Of a stretch of 10,978 nucleotides of DNA, positions 1-8,375 are shown piece after piece. The stretch is from the NCBI GenBank assembly GCA_002751075.1, contig NAOQ01000669.1, forward strand, positions 30,703 through 41,680. The letters run 5' to 3'. Under the pieces are notes generated by a model that searched no databases, was not told where the DNA came from, and saw nothing but the letters and a program-made list of their open reading frames with translations. How positions within the stretch are numbered: position 1 is the first letter of the stretch; each line of letters opens with the position of its first letter. This stretch comes from Ichthyophonus hoferi (taxonomy: Eukaryota; Opisthokonta; Ichthyosporea; Ichthyophonida; Ichthyophonidae). Made by a program: the position numbers and the translations under genes.

Positions 1-2582
1 TCGAACTAATAAGGTAAGGTACCGGACCTAACTAAACAAATAATAATTAAAATAAAATAATCTATACTATAGGTTATTTAACTTAATAATATACTTCTAT
101 ACATATATATATATATATATATATACATAAAGTACGATATGCCTATACCTTGGTCTTATGAGAACTAGTGGATTCTTGATTGGTTTCATCATGAAGCTCA
201 AAAGCAATTTTCTGAGTTATTCCTAACAAAACGGTAATTTGATTAATTACGTAGACTGCATCAATATAATATTGACCAATAGCTGTACGAGGCCAGAGGA
301 GGGTGGCAGAAAGTGTCATAGCAACGGGGAGAACAACTGATAGGACGAGCCAGAAACCTAGGGTACCTGTAAGAAATGCGATTAGATTGGCGTAATTAGT
401 ATTAATCTGGTTAATACTATATAGCCATAATGTGCTTGTCAGTCATATTAACGTATTAAATTTAACGCTTAAATTGAGCAACCTTTAAAGTCATAAATAT
501 GAAAGATACAATTGCATCTTTTGCTTTAATAGGCTGTAATTAACGTAATTAATAAAGGTTAATTGATTAATTTGAGGCCCAGCTATTGAGAAAGAAGGCC
601 TATACTAGTTAAAATATATATTTTTAAAATCGTGCATCATAGATTGAATCCCCAGCTTTCTATAAACAGGCCATGATATTGATAATACCATAAAAGGTAA
701 TAAAATTTAAAAATAAATCGTAATTGACCTGTTAAGACACTGTCTAATAATCTTACATGCTATAATTTAACCCATGGCCTATATTGGCAATAATATATAT
801 TAAAACTATAAGCGGTATAGTATATAGTACAGAAAATTACCATATATAAATAGCATTACACATACCCATGACATCTTTAGAGCCAATGAAAAGGGCTTCT
901 ACAATCACAATCATGACGTATATATGAATAGGACGCCTTAGGCCAAACAGCTGAAAGTAGAGGGAGAAAGAGGAAGTAGAAGATGGAATACGTATGTGTA
1001 TTTTTGGTATATTTTTATAAGGTTGTTAGTAAACGCTCTGGGATAAATCAATGTAGCTAGGGCGATAAGGCTAGTGTGGTAGTAGTATAATGCAATTAGG
1101 ATATAATGTATTACAATTAAGTACTAATCATACTATATATTATCCTAACATATCATACCATGCTATATACCACAACTATGATTATGTTTGCATGCAAAGA
1201 AGACAATAATCAATCTAGGTGCATATATCAAATTATATATGAGATGTAACAAAAAGTTCATTGAGAAGCACCGACAGGTACATATATGTGAATAATATAA
1301 TATAAATAAAATACTGTACACATATATAGTCACAATATGACAAACAAAAATAGTAAAAAATATAAATAGAAACCAATGATTCACCTTGGTTTCCACCAGT
1401 AGCTCAATCAAAATACAAGATACCAAAATATAGATTGTACCCCCCAATATGGTTTGACTATGTGGAATATAGTAGACAATAATGGCTGCTGCTGTAGAGA
1501 AGATTCCCATGGTAATACTCATGCCTGAAAAATACCCATATAAGGTCAGAATTAATATTAAAACTTTAAATATTGTTTTCAAATAATGTACAAAACCTCT
1601 GCAAAAACAGAAAGGAAATTGATTTTATTGTAATGTTTCTTTGATAGGCAATTAATCCCAAGTAAATTGTAGATCACCTTACTATCTACGAATCAATACT
1701 ATGATTGTGATACAGTAATGATATTTAGGGAAGTTATAATGATTGATTAATAATGAAAAATGATTTTTTTTATCTATACCTATTCTTGGAACAAGATCGT
1801 TGTAATACTTGGCATTTTTGTTATTATTGTTTTGATGTTTTTTTAATTAATACACAGACATGTCTTTTATTAATCTACTTTGTTAGACAAAATTGTAAAC
1901 AATCATTTTGAATACACGTTAAAAAATAGTCAATCAACCTACCAGATTTAAACAAGTTTCCGCCCAGATATTTTTGATGCATTGAAAAGGTCCAGATACC
2001 TGTGGGATAAAATAATATGTTAGAATAGTCTAATGAGATAGTATTAGATAATATGTTATTAAGGCTGCATATATAGTCTTTCAAAATAGTTGGCACAATA
2101 TTAACCTGATAATCAGAGGACACTTTCCTCTACTTATTTCTAGCAAACAGATAAACGCAAAATGTCAAAAATTTAGGCTCCCCTTGGATTTATTGCATAA
2201 TATTATGTAATAATATTATGCTATAACATAGTATGATAAATAAGATGTATATGGTATAGACCTACCTAAAAATATAGGCGTAATAGTAAAATGGTCCCCT
2301 ATAGTCCCTATATGATAGTATCCATTCATGAACCATGGCAAGGCCAGGATCACCAAGGTTAGGCCAGCTCTGTGTACAGTAGTATGGTTAGGATAGTAGG
2401 ATAGGATAGGATAGTATAATACTATAATACTATAATGTGTATATAGTCATAGATGTGGATATGGCTAATGATGTTGCATACTTGTTGAATCTATTTGGTA
2501 TGCGTCCCAAAAAACATAAATTTATATAGTCATCATATATATATGGTTTGATATAGAATAAAGAACTGGAAAGAGAAAGCAT
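1..2582 (-). CDS. Six-helix FUSC/ArAE-like membrane protein, multi-exon, runs off left edge
   Basis: Six exons were found by eye: 2582-2482, 2369-2266, 1999-1943, 1524-1385, 950-866 and 366-149. Introns are 112, 266, 418, 434 and 499 bases. Donors are GTATGC, GTAGGT, GTAGGT, GTGAAT and GTATGT; acceptors are CAG; phases are 2, 1, 1, 0 and 1, and every join keeps the frame. Branch-like CTAAC, CTGAC or CTAAT precedes the acceptors. The product is at least 235 residues. Helices lie near residues 35-50, 61-76, 89-107, 113-131, 142-157 and 165-187 (ends LLWPRTA), followed by a soluble helix at 194-224 and a Ser/Thr-rich tail. Six helices then a cytoplasmic helix, plus GGNLFKSGMSITMG before helix 3, resemble the FUSC/ArAE/ALMT fold, so an exporter of organic anions or aromatic acids is plausible; the family call is inference without a database match. 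Exon 6 ends AAG|GTATAG: it either splices on (possible exon 7 at 1-27 or 1-31) or stops at once at 145-143. Start ATG at 2582 has A at -3. Confidence 0.75.
103..125. repeat. (AT)11 microsatellite
   Basis: An uninterrupted run of AT dinucleotides. If the left gene continues past 149, the run lies inside its sixth intron, between the donor at 148 and the candidate acceptors at 33-32 or 29-28. Confidence 0.9.
2388..2435. repeat. AGGAT / ATACTATA short tandem repeats inside intron 1
   Basis: On the plus strand short units of GGATA and TAGTA are followed by three copies of a TACTATAA-like unit. The array occupies much of the 112-base first intron of the FUSC-like gene. Read on the gene strand, it becomes a TATCC/CTATCC pyrimidine-rich run that ends in TATCCTAACC, so the repeat itself supplies the probable branch point about 20 bases before the acceptor. 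Confidence 0.7.
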
Positions 2583-2730
2583 GATGTATTATATTAACGG
2601 AGATAGCTAACGAAAATAATTAAAATAGCACTTGTTGGGTGGGATAAAAATGAAAAGGCTTCATGAGACGAAGATCCATCTTAAATATCAAGTCGATATG
2701 TATGTATATAAATATATACAAGTAAAAAAA
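2583..2730 (-). promoter_or_regulatory. 5' flank of the FUSC-like gene with a short upstream ORF
   Basis: Upstream of the ATG at 2582 the minus strand carries TATA-like sequence around 2700-2722 and a 19-codon ORF (2679-2620, beginning MDLRLMKPF) that ends 37 bases before the main start. This order could be a core promoter followed by an upstream ORF that dampens translation. TATA-like strings are common in DNA this AT-rich, so the promoter call is weak. The upstream ORF cannot be joined to exon 1 as an extra exon with a matching phase at the obvious GT sites. Confidence 0.3.
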
Positions 2731-2867
2731 ACTTCATCCCTCTTTCAACGTTATTCAATATTATTCGTTTCAGAAACCATATATTGCCTATACTTAGGTA
2801 AAGCAAAAACTTTAGTGAATTTTGGAGAGGGTAAAGGTCAATACAATGTGATGATATTAGATATAGC

Positions 2868-2985
2868 TTACTATATACTACTATACTACTATTCTGCCTC
2901 ACTACTATACGATCGTACCACTATGCTACTATACGATCCTACTGCTTTACTGGCATACTACCGTACTGCTATAATATATATGATG
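2868..2985. repeat. Degenerate CTACTATA repeat tract
   Basis: Roughly 118 bases are built from variants of CTACTATA/CTACTG. The 13-base unit CTACTATACGATC occurs exactly at 2902-2914 and 2927-2939, giving a 25-base period in that part. The tract keeps a plus-strand frame open (2632-2997), but the repeat explains much of that openness. The rest of 2731-3160 shows only AT-rich sequence, including more TAGTATA strings near 3030-3110. Confidence 0.65.
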
Positions 2986-3160
2986 CAGCATAGTTAGATT
3001 CGTCGTTTACTTTGTATCATAATATAATATAGTACTATAGCAAGCTGGGTATCGAAGGAACAAACACAATTGATTGAAAATGGTATTATATTGTAGTATA
3101 TTATGTAGCATTGTTTACCTTAATGAATAAACAAAGCGCCAATAGCTCGGCTTTAAGCAG

Positions 3161-3660
3161 TTCATTAACGCTTCACGGAAAACCATCTTGACAGTTAATC
3201 AGTAAACGTAGAAGCAAAATAAAAATTTGACGGTAATATTGTACTATTTGCAAGTCCAACTAGAGTATATTATACTTAATCGACTAAGTAGAACGTGCGT
3301 GGGCGTCTTAATAGGCGACTGCGCTTTAATAGGTTAAGGGAATGATAATTGGGATTCAAGAAACTGTCTATTTTCCATTTTATTCTTAAATTTTCCATTA
3401 ACTTCTTGAAAGACCTTTGTATGAATGAAATTGTACCAGAACTAGTAGTAATTGTTGATTACCATGTATATATACGTTAGAGGCATTCCGCTGGTTCCAA
3501 AAGCAGTGCCGTAAATTCCAACATGTTATTGGATGATGGTGGACTTACCTCACCTTACGCAATCAGCGCTAATGACTCTAAATTAGGAGTGGCCAATAAT
3601 ACGTGGAATTCATTAAGTAATGGAGGCCAGCCAATGGTTAAATTTGTGCCCTTTGCCTAA
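3161..3660 (+). CDS. 3' end of an unrecognised host gene
   Basis: The strong part is the frame at 3481-3660: 59 codons of well-mixed composition, then TAA, in DNA with clearly more GC than its flanks. It starts after TATACGTTAG, a plausible acceptor, and reads RHSAGSKSSAVNS, continues through LLDDGGLTSPYAISAND and ends MVKFVPFA. It is Ser/Asn/Gly-rich with no helix-forming hydrophobic stretch, suggesting a flexible C-terminal tail. A weaker upstream exon, 3161-3201 (FINASRKTILTVN plus two bases, donor GTAAAC), would join in phase if the acceptor is TTAGAG ending at 3482. A further possible exon (SWVSKEQTQLIEN, about 3041-3082) has a phase that does not fit the next one. The 5' part and start codon were not found. 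I do not recognise the protein. An AATAAA lies at 3778-3783, 118 bases after the stop. Confidence 0.5.
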
Positions 3661-3777
3661 AAGGGCTTTGTTACCCCGACAAATCATTGCTTTGATATAG
3701 AATAGTATATGAGCCAATCACTTTGAAATTCTACAATTTCAATGTATTTATAATATTGGTCAATATAAATCAATTAA

Positions 3778-3783
3778 AATAAA
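3778..3783 (+). terminator. Possible polyadenylation signal AATAAA
   Basis: A consensus hexamer lies 118 bases downstream of the TAA at 3658-3660, in the right strand and place to end that transcript. The motif is frequent by chance in AT-rich DNA. Confidence 0.3.
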
Positions 3784-4624
3784 CTGAGAAAAATAGATTT
3801 CACAATGTTCGTGCCCGCTCATTCGGCCAGTTTCCAATGCGTGGCTAACATGTGCATATTCTCAATGGAAAGTATAAAATCGGCTAAAAAATTTTTATAT
3901 ATAAAATATCATCCTTTATTTTCCCAATTGTATTCTAAAAGTAGATGTAGTAAAATCTAAGGGGATGTAGACCAAAATAACCTTTTTAATGTAATAATCG
4001 ACCGAAACAATATACTAAACACTATGGAGTGTGACAGACAACATTTATAGTAAATGTCTTTAGAGCTACTTCACTAAAATAATAACTATACATTTAAAAA
4101 TATTAAAATAAATTTAAATGCCCGATCTTATGTATTCCTTTGGGAAATGAAAGTAACAGCGCAGTCACAGATAAGGGAGATCTTTGGTAATTAGTTCAAG
4201 GGCTGGAAGTTAAGTGCAGTTACATTTTGAGAGAAACTTTCATAAATTCCGGGGAAAAATCTGATTATATTTGGAATTATATTAGATGAATCTATCACTA
4301 TTAGATCTGTGATTAATATGATAAGTGATATGTTGATTCTCATTGAGATTATGACCAATAACCATTGACTTTAAAGTATGTGGATAGTCATCTAATCAGA
4401 TTGGTCCAATAAAGGAAGATGGTGGAATAACTTAATATGGTAATTTTAAGTCAATGCAACAACTTAAAGTCGGATTAATTGATTATAGCAAAGAAGAAAA
4501 AACACATTTTCTTTGAAAAAGCCTTTCATTTATTATGATTATAAGTTCCTAAACTATTTTAAAAAATTATACGAATTTTATTTGATTTAGCTTAATTAAA
4601 GGAATACAATTAATATAATAAGCC

Positions 4625-4632
4625 TCACGTGA
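4625..4632. promoter_or_regulatory. E-box palindrome TCACGTGA
   Basis: The 8-base palindrome contains CACGTG, the core bound by bHLH factors such as fungal Cbf1/Pho4. It stands just upstream of the GAATGTG repeats and a consensus splice donor. Function is inferred from the motif only, and one site can arise by chance. Confidence 0.25.
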
Positions 4633-4640
4633 GAGTTGCT

Positions 4641-4661
4641 GAATGTGGAATGTGGAATGTG
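4641..4661. repeat. GAATGTG x3 tandem repeat
   Basis: Three exact 7-base units follow one another and are followed by one more G. Because seven is not a multiple of three, each unit puts an ATG in a different frame, which is unusual if the segment is coding. Confidence 0.85.
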
Positions 4662-5186
4662 GCCAGGCTTTTATGGCTACTTTTTCCCTTTAGGTAAGTT
4701 TCTTTTCTCCTTGAGCCCTCTTTAAACTTTAATAATGTTTATTAATAATTTATGTGGTATCAACTCATTATAAATTTTAGTTTATTATTAAAAAATCAAG
4801 TGGTAAATTTCTCTTTTTAATTAGATGCTTATTAATAAATATATATGTTTGGTATTTTTTTCCAAAAAAGGGCATTGGTGTAGGTGATGATTTGTCAGAA
4901 TTGGATTGTAGTTGAATTAATTCTGCAAAACTTAGCATGCAAATGCATATATATAAATCTATATTGCTGCATAACAATTTTCTTAGTATGCAGTAAGAAT
5001 TATTTGTAGTAACTGTAATCTAGTCATAATGTAACATGATCTTTATATTATCTGATCTTGATCTCAATAAAGTTATATAAATAGGTCTTGGAGGGTTCTG
5101 GGAGATGGGTTTTATTGGCACATAATTTATGTCAAAGTAATCCAATTAGTTTACTTGTGAATATTGGCACAGTCTACATCCTTGGG

Positions 5187-5241
5187 ACTTAGGAGCAGTT
5201 AATACAGTTAATTGTGAAATTCACTGTAATATATATATTAA
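5187..5241 (+). repeat. Left inverted repeat arm
   Basis: It pairs with 5945-6000 in opposite orientation. The outer 22 bases are identical and the inner part matches with a few differences and one small length change. Confidence 0.7.
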
Positions 5242-5944
5242 AAGACTTAATAATTAGCTTGAATATGTCTAACTGTTTATAATCCATGTTTTATGATCTG
5301 TGTTCCAATACCAAATACTCGGAACAATAAATATACAATAGGAATGCATCATTAAATATACCCATTTATTCCGGCGCACTCTACCTCCAGCCCTAATACC
5401 TATCCTATTTATAATTGTTTAGCACTGGCTTACGTCGTTTATCGACAGCACGAGCTACAATGTTGCAGCTACATGCATTGTAATTTTTCAGTTTCAAGTG
5501 TTGCTGCACACTGCCGGTTAATGGTTGTGACCTGTGACATATAATTTTCTTTATTATTCGTTTTTAATATGCTCCTAAATCTAACCCTCTTGGATTGAGC
5601 CGATGCATATATATGTATAACTTAACTACTTAGATAAGTTCATACACTACGCTTACGAACAAAAACGCATGCTCAAAACCAGTCTGGGCTCGGGTTATAT
5701 ATTTTATTAATGTTGGTATTGACTAATAGACGTCTAGTAGAGATAGATCATTAGGTACAACAAAAAGGTTGTATAATATTTAATTAATCTCACCGCATAT
5801 TTGGAACAATTTGTGTGGCATGAACCTATGACGTTTACAATGCATACGCAATTACTTATTCTACTTTTTTTTTAAGTTAGCTACCAGAGCCAGGTTACGA
5901 GACCAAGCTCACTTTCAAATACTAGTATAGGTGGTTGGGGGTAC

Positions 5945-6000
5945 TGGTAATATATAATCACAGCTAATTTCCTAATTTACTGTATTAACTGCTCCTAAGT
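5945..6000 (-). repeat. Right inverted repeat arm
   Basis: The reverse complement of this arm matches 5187-5241. It lies about 40 bases from the start of the left LTR-like repeat. Confidence 0.7.
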
Positions 6001-6226
6001 TTACCCGCAAAGACCGAGTAACTGTAATCTTACTGTGGCGATTGAGATATTACTATCAGAAGAATCAATACCAGACTAAACTGGTTTACCATCTAGTGAA
6101 ATATTTGGATTATCTACTTCTACTTCCTTAGCAACTATAGACATATTATGAAAAACATATAGAACATAAATTGAACAGTAAATATTAACGACTGAGAACA
6201 ATGCTTGTTGTTAAAAAAAAAATTCT

Positions 6227-6338
6227 CCTTTTATACCTCCCCAATCTTTGTGTATGGTGGGTGTTAATTTTGGTTAACACCCACCTGCATAGCTGTGCTC
6301 GTTAATAAAGGGACTGATCGTAAAGATCCTTATTGGCT
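6227..6338 (-). promoter_or_regulatory. LTR-type promoter: CCAAT box and TATA box
   Basis: On the minus strand AGCCAAT lies at 6338-6332 and TATAAAAGG at 6235-6227, about 100 bases apart, a spacing typical of RNA polymerase II promoters. A perfect palindrome (6256-6285) sits between them. In the right-hand repeat the matching position of the CCAAT box reads GCAAT, so that copy appears decayed. Confidence 0.45.
6256..6285. repeat. Perfect palindrome, 12-base arms, 6-base loop
   Basis: GGTGGGTGTTAA at 6256-6267 is the exact reverse complement of TTAACACCCACC at 6274-6285. It is GC-richer than its surroundings and is not present at the matching place of the right-hand repeat copy. It could bind a dimeric regulator or fold into a hairpin in read-through RNA. 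Confidence 0.85.
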
Positions 6339-6844
6339 AATACCTCTCACAAAAGATCACAGAGTCACATGAATTGACTGATCTTATCTCAATTATCTTA
6401 TATTCTCTGTCCTGATTTGGATGGCTCATTAGCTAATTCATTAACATAAGTGCTTGCATACAATGTATCGACAAATCAATTTAAACAGCTTAAGAAGCTT
6501 ATGCTATTAACTAATATTAGACTGATCATTTTATGATCGGTTTGTTCTCAGAAGTTCGGTCAAACTCTGTGTGTTCATTCGGAGTTAATGGTCTTGTAAC
6601 ATAAAGGAATAAGGTGCGACAAATGCCATGAATCTTTTGGTTCCAACAGTAACAATACCTTAATCATATACACACAGTCACAATCAGTTTAAAATTATTA
6701 AATATACAATACATTACTAGGTAAGAAGTTAAAGGCTTCCATATCCATTAATTAACGTAGGGAGATTCAAGAGTAGCTAGCTAGAGCTTTAGCCTGCCCT
6801 TTACCTGACAACAATAGCCCGATAGAACTTGGTACAACAGATAC

Positions 6845-6867
6845 TAATCCTATTGGAAATAGGATTA
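6845..6867. repeat. Perfect hairpin, 10-base arms, 3-base loop
   Basis: TAATCCTATT (6845-6854) is the exact reverse complement of AATAGGATTA (6858-6867), separated by GGA. It lies shortly after the left LTR-like repeat, where a retrotransposon leader would be if the plus-strand fossil starts there. No T-run follows it, so it is not a typical Pol III or bacterial-type terminator. Confidence 0.75.
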
Positions 6868-6979
6868 TTGACCGTTGCTATGCTTTCACCTCAAGCACCA
6901 TTCTCCTCTACCTATTATTGAATCTAGTTTAGCACAGTCTTTCCCTTTGGTCACTGTTTCTTCAAATACCTAACTAAAC

Positions 6980-8375
6980 AAAAGCACATTACTCGACTTA
7001 CCCATTGGTCCTACAGATATCACCAGGACCACCTTATTGCCCCAACAAGTCATTACAGTCACAACTAGTGTTGAATCTCACAGTGCCCCATCAAGATCTT
7101 CCCTCTACCTTAGCCACTGCACCATTTGGAGTAATGGTTTACCCATTTATCTGCAATGTCATCCTCACGTCCCCTCAACAACAAATCCCATAAAGGAATG
7201 CCCAAATCATGCAGTTCTTGCTAGAGTCATGGCAACGATTGGCACACTTCACTGCATGCTTAATGAATGTTTTGAAAAATCCAAAGCCAACTTTAATGCC
7301 TATCTTCACAAGCTCTCCTCCTTAACTACAACAACTAATGCACGTTTTGGAAAGTTCTCTGCCTTAATACCACAACAATAAATGAATTGGCTGAGATGTT
7401 CAGAGCCCTCATAACAATCTTGCTTTCCAATCATCTCAATATCATATTTAGATGACCAAGGCTCCAAAACCCAAGCTTATCCTTAAATACCATATTCATC
7501 CAGTTGGAGATAACAATAGAAGCCTTAACAAAACAAAATTTGTCAAAAAAGAGGTCAAATCCAACATCCATCCACCCAAAGGTGGGTGATATGCACCTGC
7601 AGTCATCAGTTGCAATCTGTGGTATGACAGATTGATGCACTGCTCTTATTAAACATTTACCAGTGATCCTTTCAAATTATATATTAATCCAAATGTACCA
7701 TTACTGATAATAGCAATCTAATGAACAATGAATTAGTGCCCACTCCCTTAATCCTTGAGAATATAATGCTTCAGAGAGAGAATAAGCCTATTACCCTTAT
7801 TCCTACATCCCCCTCAAGCTCACCGCCGATTCCATGGTTTTTAATACCAGCACCTGATTTGTTTTACCATCATTAGAGAGAGCCTAGATTGCTATACTGA
7901 ACCCGACGTAAATTCCAAGACATATCACCACAACCACTATGCCCCAGCCACAACATGCGGTAGCCAAACATATGATCAACACCAGCTGTCCATACATGTG
8001 GCGTCAAGCACAGAGACCACCACCTCTATATCTCCCATCAATAAAGAGTTCATAGAACCTAAGAACTACAAGGAGGTAATACATTCCCAAGACAAAATAT
8101 TTTGGTTCAATTCCATGCATACTGAGCACATCATGATCAATGAGTTTCATACCTAGACCCTTATCCCAAGAGAGGAAATCCCTAAGGATTCCACCATTAT
8201 CTAAAACCTTTGAGTCTACTACAGAAAACGTGACCATAATAGAGCAGTTACACAGCGCAAGACCCATCTCTGTGCACAAGGCAGCTTGGAGACAAAATGC
8301 ATGGATTTCAACATAGCTTCTCTGGTAACCATTTCTGCTACCATTCAGATCCTAATTGCAATCACTGCAGGTTTT
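6980..8375 (+). mobile_element. Ty1/Copia retrotransposon fossil, plus strand
   Basis: The clearest part is at about 8040-8375, where plus-strand reading gives the start of a Copia reverse transcriptase: EFIEPKNYKEVIHSQD followed by a Trp-containing block, then further matches to the family's conserved basic and LCAQG-like segments. About 7740-8040 is a Pro/Ser/Thr-rich stretch like the linker that precedes RT in Copia polyproteins. About 6980-7380 is higher in GC and Gln/Thr/Pro-rich, and may be gag or linker; that part is not certain. The element is broken many times (probably more than five breaks) and much shorter than an intact Copia. It lies between the two LTR-like repeats, whose divergence suggests great age. 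Minus-strand frames over it (7431-7640, 8004-8279) are shadows. Confidence 0.65.

Larger units (their letters stand above)
3784..5186. other. AT-rich intergenic stretch without a convincing gene
   Basis: No coding region with good composition or consistent splice phases was seen. Small open frames exist on both strands (plus 3805-3960, 51 codons; minus 4777-4977, 66 codons) but neither exceeds what chance allows. Local points are an E-box palindrome TCACGTGA at 4625-4632, three tandem GAATGTG units at 4641-4661, and a textbook donor AG|GTAAGT at 4692-4699. At 5051-5066 there is a short weak match to the LTR-like repeats further right. Confidence 0.5.
5187..6000. mobile_element. 814-base unit with terminal inverted repeats, possible non-autonomous DNA transposon
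   Basis: The left end (5187 onward, plus strand) and the right end (6000 backward, minus strand) both begin ACTTAGGAGCAGTTAATACAGT, identical for the first 22 bases, and stay similar for about 55 bases (shared TAATT, GAAATT, CTGT and TATATATTA blocks). Such facing ends are what a TIR element or MITE-like derivative shows. I could not find a clear target-site duplication: the flanks read CTTGGG on the left and TTACCCG on the right. No transposase was recognised inside; a 52-codon minus frame at 5563-5405 is the only notable one. The superfamily is unknown. Confidence 0.45.
6043..6655 (-). repeat. LTR-like direct repeat, left copy
   Basis: This segment matches 8764-9270 in the same orientation, patchily and at roughly two thirds identity by eye. 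Exact shared blocks include CTGATCTTATCTCA (6378-6391 and 9049-9062), GACTGAGAACA (6190-6200 and 8908-8918) and TTTGGTTCCAACA (6636-6648 and 9150-9162). Read on the minus strand it has a TGTTACAAGACC start at 6601, a CCAAT box, a TATA box and a conserved TGTTCTCAGTCG block downstream, the order expected of U3-R-U5. That favours the minus orientation, although the fossil between the two copies reads on the plus strand. The low identity implies an old insertion. Confidence 0.6.

Noticed and set aside
1163-1582. Minus-strand frame of 139 codons read as a single membrane protein
   Set aside because: Only 1385-1524 is the coding exon; the rest is intron read-through on both sides, and the exon fits the spliced FUSC-like gene in phase.
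1875-2123. Minus-strand frame of 82 codons
   Set aside because: It contains the 57-base exon 3 (1943-1999) of the FUSC-like gene; the remaining codons are intron sequence.
2681-2902. Minus-strand frame of 73 codons
   Set aside because: Shadow of the same low-complexity tract, with no splice or family support.
2632-2997. Plus-strand frame of 121 codons
   Set aside because: Its second part is held open by the CTACTATA repeat tract, the first part is no longer than chance allows in AT-rich DNA, the composition is Tyr/Leu/Ile-biased, and it would start 50 bases from the start of the minus-strand gene.
3805-3960. Plus-strand frame of 51 codons beginning MFVPAHSASF, with a fair start context
   Set aside because: Frames of this length are expected by chance; the second half drifts to AT-driven Lys/Tyr/Leu/Ser codons, and no family is recognised.
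4777-4977. Minus-strand frame of 66 codons
   Set aside because: Borderline length, AT-driven Ile/Lys/Leu composition, no recognised domain and no consistent upstream exon.
6639-6650. TGGTTCCAACAG as a tRNA primer-binding site of a plus-strand element
   Set aside because: It starts TGG as such sites do, but the same block lies inside the right-hand repeat too and I could not match it to a usual tRNA 3' end.
7005-7640. Several overlapping frames as host genes
   Set aside because: They lie in the decayed interior of the plus-strand Copia fossil, overlap one another and lack splice or family support.
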